Source of the DNA: Bacteriovoracaceae bacterium UBA6153
Lineage (GTDB): Bacteria > Bdellovibrionota > Bacteriovoracia > Bacteriovoracales > Bacteriovoracaceae
Assembly: GCA_002428265.1 (NCBI GenBank)
Contig: DIUR01000029.1
Coordinates: 1 to 13,652 of the forward strand
Length of the DNA: 13,652 bases
Direction: 5' to 3'
Below are positions 13,265-13,652 of this stretch, one piece after another. The translations under genes and the position numbers were made by a program. Under the pieces are notes generated by a model. That model was not told the DNA's origin and searched no databases. It saw only the letters and a list, made by a program, of their open reading frames with translations. Each line of letters begins with the position of its first letter. Positions within the stretch are counted from its first letter, which is position 1.

Positions 13265-13524
13265 TTGTTTGCTTCCGTGGAGACATCAGTAAGTGAGTCC
13301 CAGTTACATTCAGAGCAGTACGGATCTTTAGTTTCTCGTGGCATGAGCGCTTTACAGCGTGGGCACCTGTGAAATTGTCCAGATTTGTAGTGTCGATCTT
13401 TCATTGGATAGTTGAGTGAAAAATCCAATTCATCGTCTTCGTCCACGTGCTCGATCTCTTCTAATTCTAAAAGTCGCAATTCCTTGATTCGATCTTTTAG
13501 TTTTGGTTTAAAGTAGCCGTCCAT
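13252..13524 (-). CDS. Small acidic zinc-ribbon protein
   Basis: 90 residues from ATG 13524, which has AAGGAG 6 nt upstream; a longer frame to 13557 has no comparable SD. An N-terminal probable helix of mixed charge turns into an acidic run (LEEIEHVDEDDELDF). A four-cysteine zinc ribbon follows: HRCPRCKALMPRE and DPYCSECNWDS (Cys54, Cys57, Cys70, Cys73). Such ribbons bind nucleic acid or protein partners, and the target here is unknown. It is the first complete gene of the leftward cluster. Upstream (13525-13652) I see no other gene and no convincing promoter. Confidence 0.75.
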   Translation of the reverse strand: MDGYFKPKLKDRIKELRLLELEEIEHVDEDDELDFSLNYPMKDRHYKSGQFHRCPRCKALMPRETKDPYCSECNWDSLTDVSTEANKCAA

Positions 13525-13652
13525 AATTTCTCCTTCGTTTGACGGGTTAAGTTCCATGAAAGAGATAAGAGCAAGTTCGTGCCAAGAATTTTTGAATTAA
13601 AAAGATTGTGCTGAATTATTAGTTAAGGTTTTGGAATGAATTAGGTAATTGG

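Noticed and set aside
13574..13592. Minus-strand sigma-54-like motif TGGCACGAACTTGC ahead of the operon
   Set aside because: The -24 and -12 elements match well, but the spacing is one base short of the sigma-54 consensus, which is normally not tolerated. It is also only about 50 nt from the first start codon, and no enhancer-like site was seen.

Overview
The window is the leftward-transcribed backbone of a conjugative element in an AT-rich Gram-negative bacterium, most likely an integrative and conjugative element (ICE) or a plasmid carrying an integrase. Every convincing gene is on the minus strand. The Gram-negative assignment rests on a lipoprotein with a lipobox, Sec signal peptides on the predicted periplasmic components, and VirB8/VirB9/VirB10-type envelope proteins. 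The style of the unknown proteins suggests a predatory Bdellovibrionota/Bacteriovorax-type host, but that is a guess the sequence alone cannot settle.

In order of transcription (right to left): (i) 13524-12667 holds three small genes of unknown function, one a zinc-ribbon protein. (ii) 12619-5605 holds a type IV secretion system (T4SS) whose order matches the Agrobacterium virB operon: VirB2 pilin, VirB3/TraL, VirB4 ATPase, VirB5-like, VirB6, VirB8/TraE-like, VirB9, VirB10. No virB1, canonical virB7 or virB11 is present. (iii) 5615-2777 holds a DNA-processing cassette: VirD4/TraD-type coupling protein, a glycine-zipper lipoprotein, and a protein with a winged-helix-like N-terminus and a PD...ExE...K motif that I read as a MOBC-type (Replic_Relax) relaxase. 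(iv) 2776-2552 is the only sizeable non-coding gap. It contains a GC-rich, nearly perfect inverted repeat of about 113 bp and a separate perfect 9-bp hairpin, and it is the best candidate for oriT. (v) 2551-1 holds a second module: a charged low-complexity protein, a small Cro/CI-type HTH protein, a 66-residue basic protein, and a large serine integrase that runs off the left edge.

Genes overlap or abut by a few bases at most junctions (TAATG, ATGA, GTGA, 11-13 bp overlaps), which argues for a translationally coupled polycistron. The inferred working model is: the serine integrase (perhaps steered by the 66-residue protein and the HTH protein) moves the element in and out of the chromosome; the MOBC-like protein nicks near the palindrome; the coupling protein delivers the relaxase-DNA complex to the VirB channel powered by VirB4 alone.

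The most interesting points are the PD-(D/E)xK-type relaxase candidate beside a long palindrome, the virB-collinear but VirB11-less T4SS, and the compact HTH/66-residue/integrase module. No tRNA, rRNA, CRISPR array or insertion sequence was seen.
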